The translations under genes were made by a program, and so were the position numbers. A DNA stretch of 64,000 bases from Bradyrhizobium sp. CB82. GTDB taxonomy: Bacteria; Pseudomonadota; Alphaproteobacteria; Rhizobiales; Xanthobacteraceae. Positions 1-8,979 of the stretch are shown one piece after another. The stretch covers positions 5,275,001 to 5,339,000 of the forward strand of contig NZ_CP121650.1 of the NCBI RefSeq assembly GCF_029714405.1, written 5' to 3'. Below the pieces are notes generated by a model that had not been told where the DNA came from, did no database searches, and was given only the letters and a program-made list of their open reading frames with translations. Position 1 is the first letter of the stretch. Every line of letters starts with the position of its first letter.

Positions 1-585
1 GACGGCAAATATCCGATGCTCTCGGAGCCGCGCCCCGAATATCACGGCATCAAGCTGCACGAGACCTTCGGCAATTTCGCTTTCGCCATCGCCTGCCGCG
101 TGCTCGGCCTGCGCGACCTTGGACCGGCGCTGTCGCCCTTCAATGCGTTCCTCATCCTCACCGGCATCGAGACGCTGCCGCTACGCATGCAGAAGCACTG
201 CGACAATGCTAAGGCGATCGCCGAATTCCTGTCCGGCCATTCCGCCGTGGCGTCAGTGAGCTATGCAGGGCTTGCCGGCGACAAGTACAACCGGCTCGCA
301 CGCAAATACGCGCCGAAGGGCGCGGGTGCGGTGTTCACGTTCAGCCTGAAGGGCGGCTATGACGCCGGGGTCAGCCTGGTCTCGAAGCTGACGCTGTTCT
401 CGCACCTCGCCAATGTCGGCGACACCCGCTCGCTGGTGATCCACCCCGCCTCGACCACGCACAGCCAGCTCGACGACGCCGCCAAGGTGAAGTCCGGCGC
501 CGGCCCCGACGTGGTCCGCCTTTCGATCGGCATCGAGGACAAGGAGGACCTGATCGCAGATCTCGAACAGGCGCTGGGCGCTTGA
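1..585 (+). CDS. metY: O-acetylhomoserine aminocarboxypropyltransferase (sulfhydrylase), C-terminal part
   Basis: The reading frame is open from the first base, so the gene begins before the window; 194 residues are visible. The motif RSLVIHPASTTHSQL and the ending RLSIGIEDKEDLIADLEQAL are typical of the Cys/Met-metabolism PLP enzyme family, and the long insert-rich form with HLANVGDTRSL fits the O-acetylhomoserine sulfhydrylase branch. That enzyme makes homocysteine from O-acetylhomoserine and sulfide in methionine synthesis in the cytoplasm. The PLP-binding lysine lies upstream of the window and cannot be checked. The protein ends normally with TGA and is followed by a dispersed repeat. Cystathionine gamma-synthase is the nearest alternative. 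Confidence 0.85.
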   Translation, partial: DGKYPMLSEPRPEYHGIKLHETFGNFAFAIACRVLGLRDLGPALSPFNAFLILTGIETLPLRMQKHCDNAKAIAEFLSGHSAVASVSYAGLAGDKYNRLARKYAPKGAGAVFTFSLKGGYDAGVSLVSKLTLFSHLANVGDTRSLVIHPASTTHSQLDDAAKVKSGAGPDVVRLSIGIEDKEDLIADLEQALGA

Positions 586-606
586 TTCGCCTGTGATTGC
601 TAAAGC

Positions 607-634
607 ATGATCCGGAAAAGTGCGAAGCGGTTTT
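607..634. repeat. Dispersed intergenic repeat, copy 1
   Basis: This 28-base stretch around CCGGAAAAGTG and GAAGCGGTTTT matches positions 10007-10034 at 26 of 28 bases. Both lie directly downstream of an unrelated gene or repeat. Short intergenic repeats of this look are familiar in Bradyrhizobium and Rhodopseudomonas genomes; a function is not known to me. Confidence 0.6.
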
Positions 635-703
635 CCCTCGCCACAAACGCGGAGCGTTTGCGCGGAGATCATGCGCAAACAACGACCTAAAGCGCGATGG
701 CGA

Positions 704-1432
704 TCATCCTAATTCCATCGCGCTTACGGGGCAGGCCGGTGCACGTCCCGAGCCTCTCGTGTAGGCGTCAACGCAGGCGCGCGACAACGCATCGGTGGCG
801 TCGATCGTGACACCATGCAGATCGTCGCCTGTGGCGTCCAGGGCGACCGGAATCTCCGTGCATGCGAGAATGACGCATCGACACCCCGCCGAGATCAGCA
901 TCGACACCTGATCCCTCAGGACCGCGCCGGCTTCGCCGATACGTCCCGCCTTCACCAGACAGATCGCCCGCATCACCTCGTCTTGCCGGTCAGGCGACCG
1001 GCATGCAAAGCCGTGCCGGGAGAGCCGATCCTGATAGATCCCCGCCTGGAGCGTGCCCGTGGTCGCGAGGATGCCGATGACCCCTTCCCGCACATTCCTG
1101 CTCTTCAGATCGTCAAGCACGGCATCAGCGATATGGAGGATCGGTACCGATGCGGCCTCTTGAAGCGCACCATGCCAATTGTGCGCCGTGTTGCAGGCGA
1201 TCGCGATGTACGTCGCACCAGCCCTCTCAAGCCGTCGCAGTGCGTCGATCATCGCAGGCAACGGATCCGGCCCCACGCCGACGATGGCCGCGGTCCGGTC
1301 CGGAATATTCGAGGCCGAGCACACGAGCATCGGAATATGATGCTGGTCGCGGTCCGCCGATGTGTTCTGGACGATCTTCCGCACGAAGTCGACGGTGGCC
1401 AACGGCCCCATGCCACCCAGCACACCAAGCAT
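704..1432 (-). CDS. Aspartate/glutamate racemase family protein
   Basis: The protein is 242 residues and starts MLGVLGGMGPLATVDF, the usual N-terminus of the Asp/Glu racemase family. The two catalytic cysteines are visible in IACNTAHNW and ILACTEIPV, so the PLP-independent two-base mechanism should work. The frame is open further upstream, but the ATG at 1432 was chosen because AGGAGAGAGAC sits directly before it and because the longer form would run into the LysR gene. It lies just downstream of that LysR gene on the same strand and near a divergent dicarboxylate/amino-acid symporter, which suggests uptake and racemisation of an acidic amino acid or a similar compound. The exact substrate (aspartate, glutamate, hydantoin or maleate-like) cannot be told from sequence. 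Confidence 0.8.
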   Translation of the reverse strand: MLGVLGGMGPLATVDFVRKIVQNTSADRDQHHIPMLVCSASNIPDRTAAIVGVGPDPLPAMIDALRRLERAGATYIAIACNTAHNWHGALQEAASVPILHIADAVLDDLKSRNVREGVIGILATTGTLQAGIYQDRLSRHGFACRSPDRQDEVMRAICLVKAGRIGEAGAVLRDQVSMLISAGCRCVILACTEIPVALDATGDDLHGVTIDATDALSRACVDAYTRGSGRAPACPVSAMELG

Positions 1433-1491
1433 GTCTCTCTCCTGTTTCCGATCCATCCTGACGGATCCGAAGAGAGGGCGCCAATGCTCGC

Positions 1492-2394
1492 TCAGAACGT
1501 CGTATTCCCGTTCTGCATAACGGTTTCGGCCATCGCTGAGGCGGCGCTCCATACCTGCTCAACGACGGCACGCCGCTTCGTACCGTTCCGGTACAGCCTG
1601 ATCTGAAGCGGCACCCTCGGGCCGCTTGCAACAACGTCTCCCGCCGCAAGCTCCCGAGCGACGAGACAGTGGGGTACCCATGCCTTTCCATGGCCCGCCA
1701 GCACCATGAATTTCAACGCTTCGGCCATCGCGTTCTCGTTGACGTGGACGCTCGCTGCCGCCGGCATTTCGTCCTGGCCCTGCGCGACCGCGGCAATTCG
1801 GCCGAGAAATGAGGCCTTCGCATAACCGAGCAGCGGCAACGATCTGGCCTCGTCCTCGGATGACGCGGCACTCCTGATCTGCACAAGTTCATCGCTTCCG
1901 AGCACGAGATGCGGATAGAGATCGGTTTCGAGCAGAATCGGCGCGCTCGGATGATGGAATGTCAGGAGAAAATCATATCCGCCTTCGACAAGCGCCTGGA
2001 GGCAGTTGTGGAAATCGTCGGGCAGGAGGCGGCTGGCCAGCGGCCCCGTCTGCTTTTCGATCTGTTTGAACCATCCAGGAAAGAACGTGAGGGACAGCGT
2101 GTGCAGCGCCGCCACGGAGACGATCTGTGTGCTGGCGCGCGCATTCAGGAGATCTGCACGGCTCGATTTCAGCATGCGGACGGCTTCCTCCGCCGTTTCT
2201 CGAAACCGCTTGCCTTCGGCCGTCAAAGTCGTCGGATAGGTGCTACGATCGACCAATGAGACGCCGAGCCACAACTCGAGCGCCTGAATACGGCGGCTGA
2301 ACGCGGATTGCGTCACGTTCCTCTCCTGGGCCGACCGCGAGAAGCTTCGCGTCTCGGCAAGGCTGATGAAGTCTTCGAGCCACTTCAGTTCCAT
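1492..2394 (-). CDS. LysR-family transcriptional regulator
   Basis: The 300-residue protein opens with MELKWLEDFISLAETRSFSR followed by VTQSAFSRRIQALE, the LysR winged helix-turn-helix at about residues 1-60, and continues into a periplasmic-binding-like effector domain. The ATG at 2394 has GGAG six bases upstream; a longer frame exists but has no clear ribosome site. It is divergent from the symporter gene (about 145 bases between starts) and upstream of the racemase on its own strand, the usual position for a LysR protein that controls the divergent gene. I infer that it responds to the symporter substrate or a derivative. Confidence 0.85.
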   Translation of the reverse strand: MELKWLEDFISLAETRSFSRSAQERNVTQSAFSRRIQALELWLGVSLVDRSTYPTTLTAEGKRFRETAEEAVRMLKSSRADLLNARASTQIVSVAALHTLSLTFFPGWFKQIEKQTGPLASRLLPDDFHNCLQALVEGGYDFLLTFHHPSAPILLETDLYPHLVLGSDELVQIRSAASSEDEARSLPLLGYAKASFLGRIAAVAQGQDEMPAAASVHVNENAMAEALKFMVLAGHGKAWVPHCLVARELAAGDVVASGPRVPLQIRLYRNGTKRRAVVEQVWSAASAMAETVMQNGNTTF

Positions 2395-2499
2395 GGATTC
2401 TCCGGACGGCGACAGGCCCGCGCCACGGGCCAACTCCGCCTTATGCATATCACGAATGAGTCGTTCCAACACGGCATTGGCGCGACCGCCGCGGGCTCG

Positions 2500-2532
2500 C
2501 CTAAGGGATTACAGCGAGCGAAGCCCCTTAGG
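2500..2532 (+). promoter_or_regulatory. Hairpin overlapping the symporter ribosome binding site
   Basis: CCTAAGGG (2500-2507) is exactly complementary to CCCTTAGG (2525-2532). The right arm contains the first bases of the Shine-Dalgarno AGGAG at 2530-2534. A second pairing, GCTCGC (2495-2500) with GCGAGC (2514-2519), competes with it. In RNA the main stem would hide the ribosome site of the symporter. Confidence 0.5.
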
Positions 2533-2540
2533 AGAAAATG

Positions 2541-3839
2541 ATGCACGTCTCTGCCGCGACATCCCGCCATCTGCTGACGAAGTTCATCGCCCTGGGCCTG
2601 ATATTTGGCGTCGCGGTCGGCTATCTCTGCAACCGTCTTGCGACATCGCCCGAGCAGGCGAAGGTGATCGCAGGTTATTTCTCTGTCGTCACCGACATCT
2701 TCCTGCGCCTGATCAAGATGATCATCGCGCCCCTGGTGTTCGCCACGATCGTTGCGGGCATCACCAGTCTCGGGGAGCCGAGGGCGGTCGGCCGCATCGC
2801 CGCCAAGGCCTTGAGCTGGTTTTTGACGGCATCGCTGATTTCGCTCGGACTAGGGATGCTGTTCGCCAATCTCTTCGCGCCCGGCGCCGGCATGGGCCTC
2901 TCACTTCCGGCGGCGAATGCCGCAACGAACCTGCAGACCGGCGGCATCAACTTCAAGGACTTCATCACGCACGTGTTCCCGACCAGCGCCGCGCAGGCCA
3001 TGGCGCAGAACGAAGTGCTTCAGATCCTTGTGTTCTCGCTGTTCTTCGGCCTGGCCATCTCGTCGCTCAAGCCAGCGAAGATCGCTTTGGTGACGTCGCT
3101 GATCGACGAGCTCGTAAAAATCATGCTCCGCATCACCGATTTCGTCATGCATTTCGCGCCAATCGGCGTCTTTGCTGCGATTGCCGCCGTGATCACCACG
3201 CAGGGGCTCGGTGTCCTCGTCACCTATGGCAAGTTCATCGGGTCGTTCTATCTCGGTCTGGCCGTACTGTGGTGCGTCCTGCTCGGCGCCGGATTGCTGG
3301 TGCTCGGACCATCGGTCTTCAACCTGCTGCGGCTGCTGCGCCAGCCGATGCTGCTGGCCTTCTCCACCGCCAGCAGCGAGGCGGCATTTCCCAAGACGTT
3401 CGAACAGATGACCAAATATGGGGTCAACGAGCGCATCACCGGCTTCGTGCTTCCGCTCGGCTATTCCTTCAATCTCGACGGCTCGATGATGTACCAGGCT
3501 TTCGCCGGCCTCTTCATCGCCCAGGCCTACGGCGTTGACATGGGCTTCGCGCAGCAGGCCGCGTTGCTGCTGGTCATGATGGTCACGAGCAAGGGAATCG
3601 CGGGCGTGCCGCGCGCGTCGCTGGTGGTCGTGGCAGCGACGCTGCCGATGTTCGATCTGCCGGCGGCCGGCATGCTGCTCATCATGGGCATCGACCAGTT
3701 CCTCGACATGGGGCGGACCATGACGAACGTGATCGGTAACGGCATCGCAACGGCCGCCATCGCCCGATGGGAAGCCGATTTGCAGACATCGGCAGAAGTC
3801 CCGGATGCGATGCCGCAACCGGCCGCGCAGTCCGCATGA
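2541..3839 (+). CDS. Dicarboxylate/amino acid:cation symporter (DAACS family)
   Basis: A roughly 432-residue integral membrane protein of the sodium or proton:dicarboxylate/glutamate symporter family. Family motifs are clear: FSTASSEAAFPKTFEQM (the serine-rich re-entrant loop), then FVLPLGYSFNLDGSMMYQ and the late DMGRTMTNVIGNGIATA with the substrate-binding NVxGN. About eight hydrophobic helices can be read. Two adjacent ATGs exist (2538 and 2541); the second gives a six-base spacing from AGGAG and was chosen. It should import C4-dicarboxylates or acidic amino acids. Its divergent LysR gene and the neighbouring racemase suggest a small uptake-and-use unit. DctA and GltP are both possible names. 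Confidence 0.85.
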   Translation: MHVSAATSRHLLTKFIALGLIFGVAVGYLCNRLATSPEQAKVIAGYFSVVTDIFLRLIKMIIAPLVFATIVAGITSLGEPRAVGRIAAKALSWFLTASLISLGLGMLFANLFAPGAGMGLSLPAANAATNLQTGGINFKDFITHVFPTSAAQAMAQNEVLQILVFSLFFGLAISSLKPAKIALVTSLIDELVKIMLRITDFVMHFAPIGVFAAIAAVITTQGLGVLVTYGKFIGSFYLGLAVLWCVLLGAGLLVLGPSVFNLLRLLRQPMLLAFSTASSEAAFPKTFEQMTKYGVNERITGFVLPLGYSFNLDGSMMYQAFAGLFIAQAYGVDMGFAQQAALLLVMMVTSKGIAGVPRASLVVVAATLPMFDLPAAGMLLIMGIDQFLDMGRTMTNVIGNGIATAAIARWEADLQTSAEVPDAMPQPAAQSA

Positions 3840-4014
3840 GGCACGTCCGATCGAGCCGCGACCTGCCGGCGCACGCCGTCAGGTCGATCCCGGCGCCAGC
3901 CATTACGGTTGCGCGGCCCCTTCGGCCGGAAATCCCAGCTTTCCCGTTAACGCCCCCTTCGGCGTAGACTGACATACTGGATACTGGATCGCCTCAATTG
4001 ATTCGGAGCCGGTC

Positions 4015-4410
4015 ATGCTGCGCTGGATAATGTACCTTCTTGCGGCGGTGCTGATGGTCACGAATGCGCTCGCTGCCGATCAGGTCGCCGTGCGCAAGAA
4101 GCGCCAGGTCGAGCAATTGCCGCCGGGCCTGCCCCGGCCGCATTACAAGTACCGCACCACGATCGCGCCTCCCGAGCCGCCGAAGGTCTATGTCGAGACC
4201 GATCCGGATGCGCTCATTTCGCCGGCCTATGGTGTCGGCAGCTACATCCGCAATCTGCCCGGCACGCCGCTCTTGCCGGGCTCCTACACGCTGCCGGGTT
4301 ATTACGGGCGCCCCTGGGACTACGACTATCAGGGGCCGTATTACGGCGGTCCCCAGGTCGGCTATTGGTGGCGCCTGCCCTACGCCTGCGGCGTCTACGG
4401 CTATTGCTGA
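4015..4410 (+). CDS. Small exported protein rich in Tyr, Pro and Gly
   Basis: A 131-residue protein with a clear signal peptide (hydrophobic stretch LLAAVLMVTNALA, cleavage likely after ALA at about residue 20). The mature part is proline-rich at first and then carries many Gly-Tyr and Tyr-Tyr pairs, with two cysteines near the end (ACGVYGYC) that could form a disulfide. No enzyme motif is seen. Proteins of this composition are common in Bradyrhizobium and are usually annotated as hypothetical. Its stop codon directly abuts the stop codon of ctaA on the other strand. Confidence 0.65.
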   Translation: MLRWIMYLLAAVLMVTNALAADQVAVRKKRQVEQLPPGLPRPHYKYRTTIAPPEPPKVYVETDPDALISPAYGVGSYIRNLPGTPLLPGSYTLPGYYGRPWDYDYQGPYYGGPQVGYWWRLPYACGVYGYC

Positions 4411-5493
4411 TCAGCCGGTCTGGCTCACTGAGATGACGCGCGCATAGGTCTCATCAGGCTTGCGCGCCGCGAGCCGCTCGGCCTGCATCACCGCCAGCGT
4501 CAGCACGAGGATCGCGACCGCCTGATGTGCTAGCGCAAGGCCGATCGGCATCTGGTTCAGCAGTGTCAGGATGCCGAGCAAGGCTTGCAAGCTCACCGCC
4601 GCAAATAGCCATACGGCGCCGCTTGCAGCAGTACCTGCACGTGAGCGCACGGCGTCGAACGCGTGCAGCGCCGCCAGCACGAACAGCGTGTAGGCCATCA
4701 TGCGGTGCTCGAACTGCACGGTCAGCACATTGTCGAACAGGTTGCGCCACCATGGCGTCTCGAACCACAGCCGCTCCGCCGACGGGATGAATGCGCCATC
4801 GATCTCGGGCCAGGTGTTGTAGGCGCGCCCGGCCCGCAAGCCCGCCACCAGCGCACCGAGATAAAGCTGCACGAAGGTCGCGACGACGAGCACCGCGCTC
4901 GTGAACCGCAGCCGCATCGAGGCAACGAACTCCCGCCGCGCGCCGAGCCGCCGCAAGGTCCAGACGATGCCGGCGAAGATCAGCAGCGCCAGAACCAGAT
5001 GCGTCGCCAGCCGATACTGCGACACTTCGACTCGTTCAGAGAGGCCGGAGGCCACCATCCACCAGCCAACCGCGCCTTGCAATGTGCCGAGGCCGAACAG
5101 CAGCCACAGCCGCCGTTTCAATTCGCTCGAAAGACCCCCGCGCCACAGGAAGAACAGGAATGGCAACAGATAGGCGACACCGATGAAGCGGCCGAGCAGC
5201 CGGTGGCTCCATTCCCACCAGAAGATGGTCTTGAAGTCCGACAGGCTCATGCCGGCATTGAGTTCGCGATATTGCGGGATCTTCTTGTAGTCCTCGAAGG
5301 CCGCGGTCCACTGCGTCTCGGTGAGCGGCGGCAGCGCGCCCGTCACCGGCTTCCATTCGACGATCGAGAGCCCGGACTCCGTCAGCCGCGTCGCGCCGCC
5401 GACCAGCACCATCAGCGCGATCAGCGCGGCGACGGAGACGAGCCACCAGTGCACAGCGCGATGCGGGTCGGATGGAGCTGATATCGTGGTCAT
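4411..5493 (-). CDS. ctaA: Haem A synthase
   Basis: The 360-residue membrane protein belongs to the COX15/CtaA family, which oxidises the methyl group on haem O to the formyl group of haem A for aa3-type cytochrome oxidase. Conserved haem-ligand regions are visible as [11 protein letters not shown], the FEHR of the third repeat and LAHQAVAIL. The N-terminal part contains [18 protein letters not shown], a signature of the alphaproteobacterial/mitochondrial type. Eight transmembrane segments are expected and can be traced. It is transcribed toward and ends against the small exported protein at 4410; the divergent neighbour is a DUF2842 protein. Confidence 0.92.
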   Translation of the reverse strand: MTTISAPSDPHRAVHWWLVSVAALIALMVLVGGATRLTESGLSIVEWKPVTGALPPLTETQWTAAFEDYKKIPQYRELNAGMSLSDFKTIFWWEWSHRLLGRFIGVAYLLPFLFFLWRGGLSSELKRRLWLLFGLGTLQGAVGWWMVASGLSERVEVSQYRLATHLVLALLIFAGIVWTLRRLGARREFVASMRLRFTSAVLVVATFVQLYLGALVAGLRAGRAYNTWPEIDGAFIPSAERLWFETPWWRNLFDNVLTVQFEHRMMAYTLFVLAALHAFDAVRSRAGTAASGAVWLFAAVSLQALLGILTLLNQMPIGLALAHQAVAILVLTLAVMQAERLAARKPDETYARVISVSQTG

Positions 5494-5588
5494 TTCGGCC
5501 GGAAAACCAATGCTTGAACCAGGCTGCGCGCCCCTTATAGTCCCCGGCTCCCGCAGCGCAAGTTACGCGAAAGCCGCAATTTCCCGCC

Positions 5589-5798
5589 ATGAAGATCCGC
5601 ACCCGCAAGTTCCTCGGTACCATCGCGCTCCTGGTGCTGGCAGCGACGTGGGCGCTGCTCGGCATGGCGCTGGCGCAGATGCCGTGGATCGCGGAATCCG
5701 GCTGGCGGCAGGCGATCTACTACGTCGTGGTCGGCATGGGCTGGGTGCTGCCGGCAATGCCGGTCGTGAGCTGGATGCAGCGGCCTGACCCGGCCTGA
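5589..5798 (+). CDS. DUF2842 family small membrane protein
   Basis: The 69-residue protein has a basic start (MKIRTRKFLGT) and two hydrophobic helices separated by AESGWRQAIYY, the pattern of the DUF2842 family found in alphaproteobacteria. It faces away from ctaA across about 95 bases, an arrangement that suggests a shared promoter region. The molecular function of the family is not known. It stops 5 bases before the end of the convergent deacetylase-like gene. Confidence 0.75.
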   Translation: MKIRTRKFLGTIALLVLAATWALLGMALAQMPWIAESGWRQAIYYVVVGMGWVLPAMPVVSWMQRPDPA

Positions 5799-5803
5799 CA
5801 GAT

Positions 5804-6835
5804 TCAAGAATTCGCGCTGCCCGTCGGCTTCACAGGCGGAAACGTTACGCCCGAAACGAGCACGCGCAGCATTCGCAGCGAGCGGCAGCGGCCGTCCCAG
5901 GAAATCCGCGGCAGCGCGCGCAGATTGGTCCGCCCCGCGACATCCACGATGCCAGGAATCGTCGACACCGCGCTGGCAAAGCCAGCCTCCTCCGCCATCA
6001 CCACGTGGCTGCGCCGGAATGAGATGCGATCGCCGAACGGATAAGCAAAGTGTCCGATCTCGCGATGGAACGCGGCCTCCGCCACCGCCTTGCCCATCGC
6101 CATCTCGCGCGCGGCTGCGGTATCCTTCATGGTGGCGAGCGCGGCATAGTTCACCGTGGCGCTGCCGATCGTCACCAGCGGGTCGGCCGCAAGTTTCGAA
6201 AGATCCGACCAATCCATCGACGCCTCGCGCGAGACCGCGGCGAGATCGACGCGATGGCGCTTGCAGAGATCGTTGATCGCATTCGACAGTTCCGCCGGCG
6301 GCAAGGTTCTGAACCACTCTTCGAGCAGCGTGAACAACGCCTGCTTCTCTGCGCGCTCGGTGACGACGAAGCGCTGCTCCCGGTCGCCCATCATCAGGCT
6401 GATGCGACTCTCGCGCAGGATCACCTGTTCGAGCGCGAGCCACCAGGCTTCGCCGACGCCGTCGGGAAAGGCAGTCGGCACGTAGACCGTGAAGGGCACG
6501 GCGTGGCGCGACAGCACCGGATAGGCGAATGTGGCCAGATCCTTGTACGCGCCGTCGAAGGTCAGCGCCACGAAGCGCCGCCGCTCGGGCAGCGTCACCG
6601 CGCGCCGGCAGACCTCATCCATGCCGACGATGTCGAACTTCCACCGCTTCAGCGCGCCAAGCACGCGCTCGAGGAAATTTGGCGTGATCTCGTTGGCAAG
6701 CAGCGGCCGGAACGGCGCGCGCCCGCGCGGCCTGACGCGCTGAAAGCGCAGGATCGCACCGGCGCCGCCTGTGCTCCGTCCGCGCAGCCGGTGCTGGGCG
6801 GTGAACCAGGCGAGTTCCAGCCGCAGCCGTTCCAT
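5804..6835 (-). CDS. Polysaccharide deacetylase-fold protein, metal ligands apparently lost
   Basis: About 343 residues with the NodB-homology layout: LTFDGAYKDLATFAYPVL near residue 95, then VTIGSATVNYAAL and HFAYPFGDR. In active members the first motif reads TFDDG and the second carries two histidines (HTxxH); here the second Asp is Gly and both His are replaced (A and Y), so the metal site looks absent. The fold is likely kept. The frame is open far upstream, antisense to the acetyltransferase; ATG 6835 is used, though a TTG seven codons earlier, preceded by GAAGGG, is also possible. It sits divergent from a CelD-type acetyltransferase at the edge of the exopolysaccharide locus. Confidence 0.7.
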   Translation of the reverse strand: MERLRLELAWFTAQHRLRGRSTGGAGAILRFQRVRPRGRAPFRPLLANEITPNFLERVLGALKRWKFDIVGMDEVCRRAVTLPERRRFVALTFDGAYKDLATFAYPVLSRHAVPFTVYVPTAFPDGVGEAWWLALEQVILRESRISLMMGDREQRFVVTERAEKQALFTLLEEWFRTLPPAELSNAINDLCKRHRVDLAAVSREASMDWSDLSKLAADPLVTIGSATVNYAALATMKDTAAAREMAMGKAVAEAAFHREIGHFAYPFGDRISFRRSHVVMAEEAGFASAVSTIPGIVDVAGRTNLRALPRISWDGRCRSLRMLRVLVSGVTFPPVKPTGSANS

Positions 6836-6988
6836 CCATCGGTCGTCGGAGGCCAAGATCCACCCTTCGCGAACCGGCGAGCGGCCGGTCTCCTTTCCAT
6901 TGTCCTTACTCTTTGTTGACGTTTCTTTGCAAAGGTCGGCCGCAGGCCGAATTACGCTTATTCTCCGTTTTCTCGACAGGTTCTGCGA

Positions 6989-8176
6989 ATGACCATAGCT
7001 GCGGCGATTCAAAGCCGGACGGCAGAAGCGCCAGCGCGGTCGAAAGCGAGTCGTATCGCCGAGGTCGAAATCGTCAGCGATCTCACCATGGCCGAACCGG
7101 TCTGGCGCGCGCTGGAGGAAACGAGCCAGCTCTTCACGCCCTATCAGCGCTTCGACCTGCTCGCCCCCTGGCAGCGCCTCGTCGGCGAACACGAAGGCGC
7201 GACGCCTTTCATCGTTATTGCCCGCGATTCCGAGCGCCGGCCGCTCGTCGTGCTGCCGCTGTGCACGCGGAAAAACCATGGCGTCTTCGTCGCCTGCTTC
7301 ATGGGCGGCAAGCACACGACCTTCAACATGGGCTTGTGGGACGCCGACTTCGCCGGCCACGCCGAGACCGCCGATCTCGACGCGCTGCTCGCGGCCCTGC
7401 GCGCGCACGGCAGCGTCGATGTGCTCGCGCTGTCGCAGCAGCCGATGCGCTGGCGCGACCAGCAAAACCCGTTCGCGCTTCTGCCGCGCCAGAATTCCAT
7501 CAACGGCTGCCCGCTGCTCACGATGCCGCCGGCTGGCCCGCCGGCGTCGCGCATCAGCAATTCCTTTCGCCGCCGTCTGAAGAGCAAGGAAAAGAAGCTT
7601 CAGGCGCTCACTGGCTACCGCTACCACCTCGCCACCACCGATGACGACATTACCCGCCTGCTCGACTGGTTCTTCCGCGTCAAGCCGGTACGGATGGCGG
7701 AGCAGAGGCTGCCGAACGTGTTCGCCGAGCCCGGCGTGGAGGCGTTCATCCGCTCGGCGTGCCTGGCGCGGTGCGGCGACGGCCGCGTCATCGACATCCA
7801 TGCGCTGGAATGCGACGAGGAGCCGATCGCGATCTTCGCCGGCGTCGCCGACGGCGGCCGCATCTCGATCATGTTCAACACCTACACGATGTCGGAGCAC
7901 GCGCGCTACAGCCCCGGCCTGGTCCTGATGCGCAACGTCATCGACCACTACGCGGAAGCCGGCTATGACGCACTCGATCTCGGCATCGGATCGGACGACT
8001 ACAAGCGCCTGTTTTGCAAAAGCGACGAAGAGATCTTTGACAGCTTTGTCCCTCTGACCTCACACGGCAAGCTGGCAGCGATGACGATGTCCTCGCTCAA
8101 CCATGGCAAGCGTCTCGTGAAGCAGAACCAGATGCTGTTCGACCTTGCGCGAAAACTGCGCCGGGCGTTCGGGTAG
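6989..8176 (+). CDS. GNAT-family acetyltransferase, CelD/FemAB-like
   Basis: A 395-residue protein. The region SFRRRLKSKEKKLQ followed by a second half with IAIFAGVADGGRISIMFNTY and LDLGIGSDDYKRLFC matches the BioF2/CelD-like acetyltransferase domain seen in proteins of cellulose and exopolysaccharide synthesis. It probably transfers an acyl group from acyl-CoA to a sugar or lipid-linked glycan in the cytoplasm. It is divergent from the deacetylase-like gene across about 150 bases. No signal peptide is visible. The acceptor cannot be predicted. Confidence 0.75.
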   Translation: MTIAAAIQSRTAEAPARSKASRIAEVEIVSDLTMAEPVWRALEETSQLFTPYQRFDLLAPWQRLVGEHEGATPFIVIARDSERRPLVVLPLCTRKNHGVFVACFMGGKHTTFNMGLWDADFAGHAETADLDALLAALRAHGSVDVLALSQQPMRWRDQQNPFALLPRQNSINGCPLLTMPPAGPPASRISNSFRRRLKSKEKKLQALTGYRYHLATTDDDITRLLDWFFRVKPVRMAEQRLPNVFAEPGVEAFIRSACLARCGDGRVIDIHALECDEEPIAIFAGVADGGRISIMFNTYTMSEHARYSPGLVLMRNVIDHYAEAGYDALDLGIGSDDYKRLFCKSDEEIFDSFVPLTSHGKLAAMTMSSLNHGKRLVKQNQMLFDLARKLRRAFG

Positions 8177-8440
8177 AGCGGACGCTTCCTCCGCTTGCAC
8201 GCCTCCCCTCTCCCCTTGTGGAAGGTGGCATGGGCCGCCTCCGTCGTGCGTTTTTTGGCACGAGGCGAAGGCATTGACCCTTGCCGGATGAGGCGCACTG
8301 GATCGTGATGCACAGCGAGGACAGCGAAGATCGGGTGGCCACCTAACGAGAGTTCTCGCTGCCGTCCCACCTGGGACTGCAACAAAACCGGAATACTGGG
8401 CGTTTACTTCGCGCAACTCTTCAACCTACGGGAGATTTCC

Positions 8441-8752
8441 ATGGTCAAGAAGGCCGTTTTCGCCCTCGGTGTCGCTGCGGTCTTTGCTCTCGCGCCGGGC
8501 GCTGCTTCCGCACAGCGCGGGTTTCACGGCGGATTTGGAGGGGGAGGTTGGCACGGCGGCGGTTGGGGTTGGCGCGGACCGGCCGTGGGTCTTGGCATAG
8601 GCCTAGGGCTCGCCAGTGCGGCAGCTTGGGGACCCGGCTGGGGCTGGGGTGCTCCGGGTTGGGGCTATGCGGGGTGGGATGGTTGTACGAGATGGCGCCG
8701 GGTCTGGACTGGCTGGGGGTGGCGCGTCGTCCCCGTGAACGTTTGTTGGTGA
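8441..8752 (+). CDS. Small exported Gly/Trp-rich protein
   Basis: The 103-residue product has a signal peptide (VKKAVFALGVAAVFALAPG, cleavage about AASA-Q) and a mature part made largely of GGW, WGW and GPGW repeats, ending with two cysteines in a hydrophilic tail. GGGAG lies seven bases before the ATG. Glycine/tryptophan-rich exported proteins of this kind are frequent in Bradyrhizobium; no function is established. The 264 bases before it contain no gene I can support. Confidence 0.65.
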   Translation: MVKKAVFALGVAAVFALAPGAASAQRGFHGGFGGGGWHGGGWGWRGPAVGLGIGLGLASAAAWGPGWGWGAPGWGYAGWDGCTRWRRVWTGWGWRVVPVNVCW

Positions 8753-8979
8753 AGTGCCCGGATTGTCGGCGGTGGGCGCTAAGGGCTCACCGCCAGTCCC
8801 CCTCTTATGCAAAGTTCAGATGCTCCAGCATCCGATTGCAGGCTGCTAGTGCGGCGTTGTGCATTGCGGGGCACCGTTAATCTTATCTTAACCATGAGCG
8901 TTCAGCCTCACGCGGGGGATCGGTCATCCTTTTTGGGCGGCGGGCAAAGGCCTGTTGGGGGCTCGATGGAGGAAACGAG

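Noticed and set aside
6836..7948. Upstream extension of the deacetylase-like frame
   Set aside because: It runs antisense to the acetyltransferase gene and has shadow-like composition; an internal start gives the normal domain.
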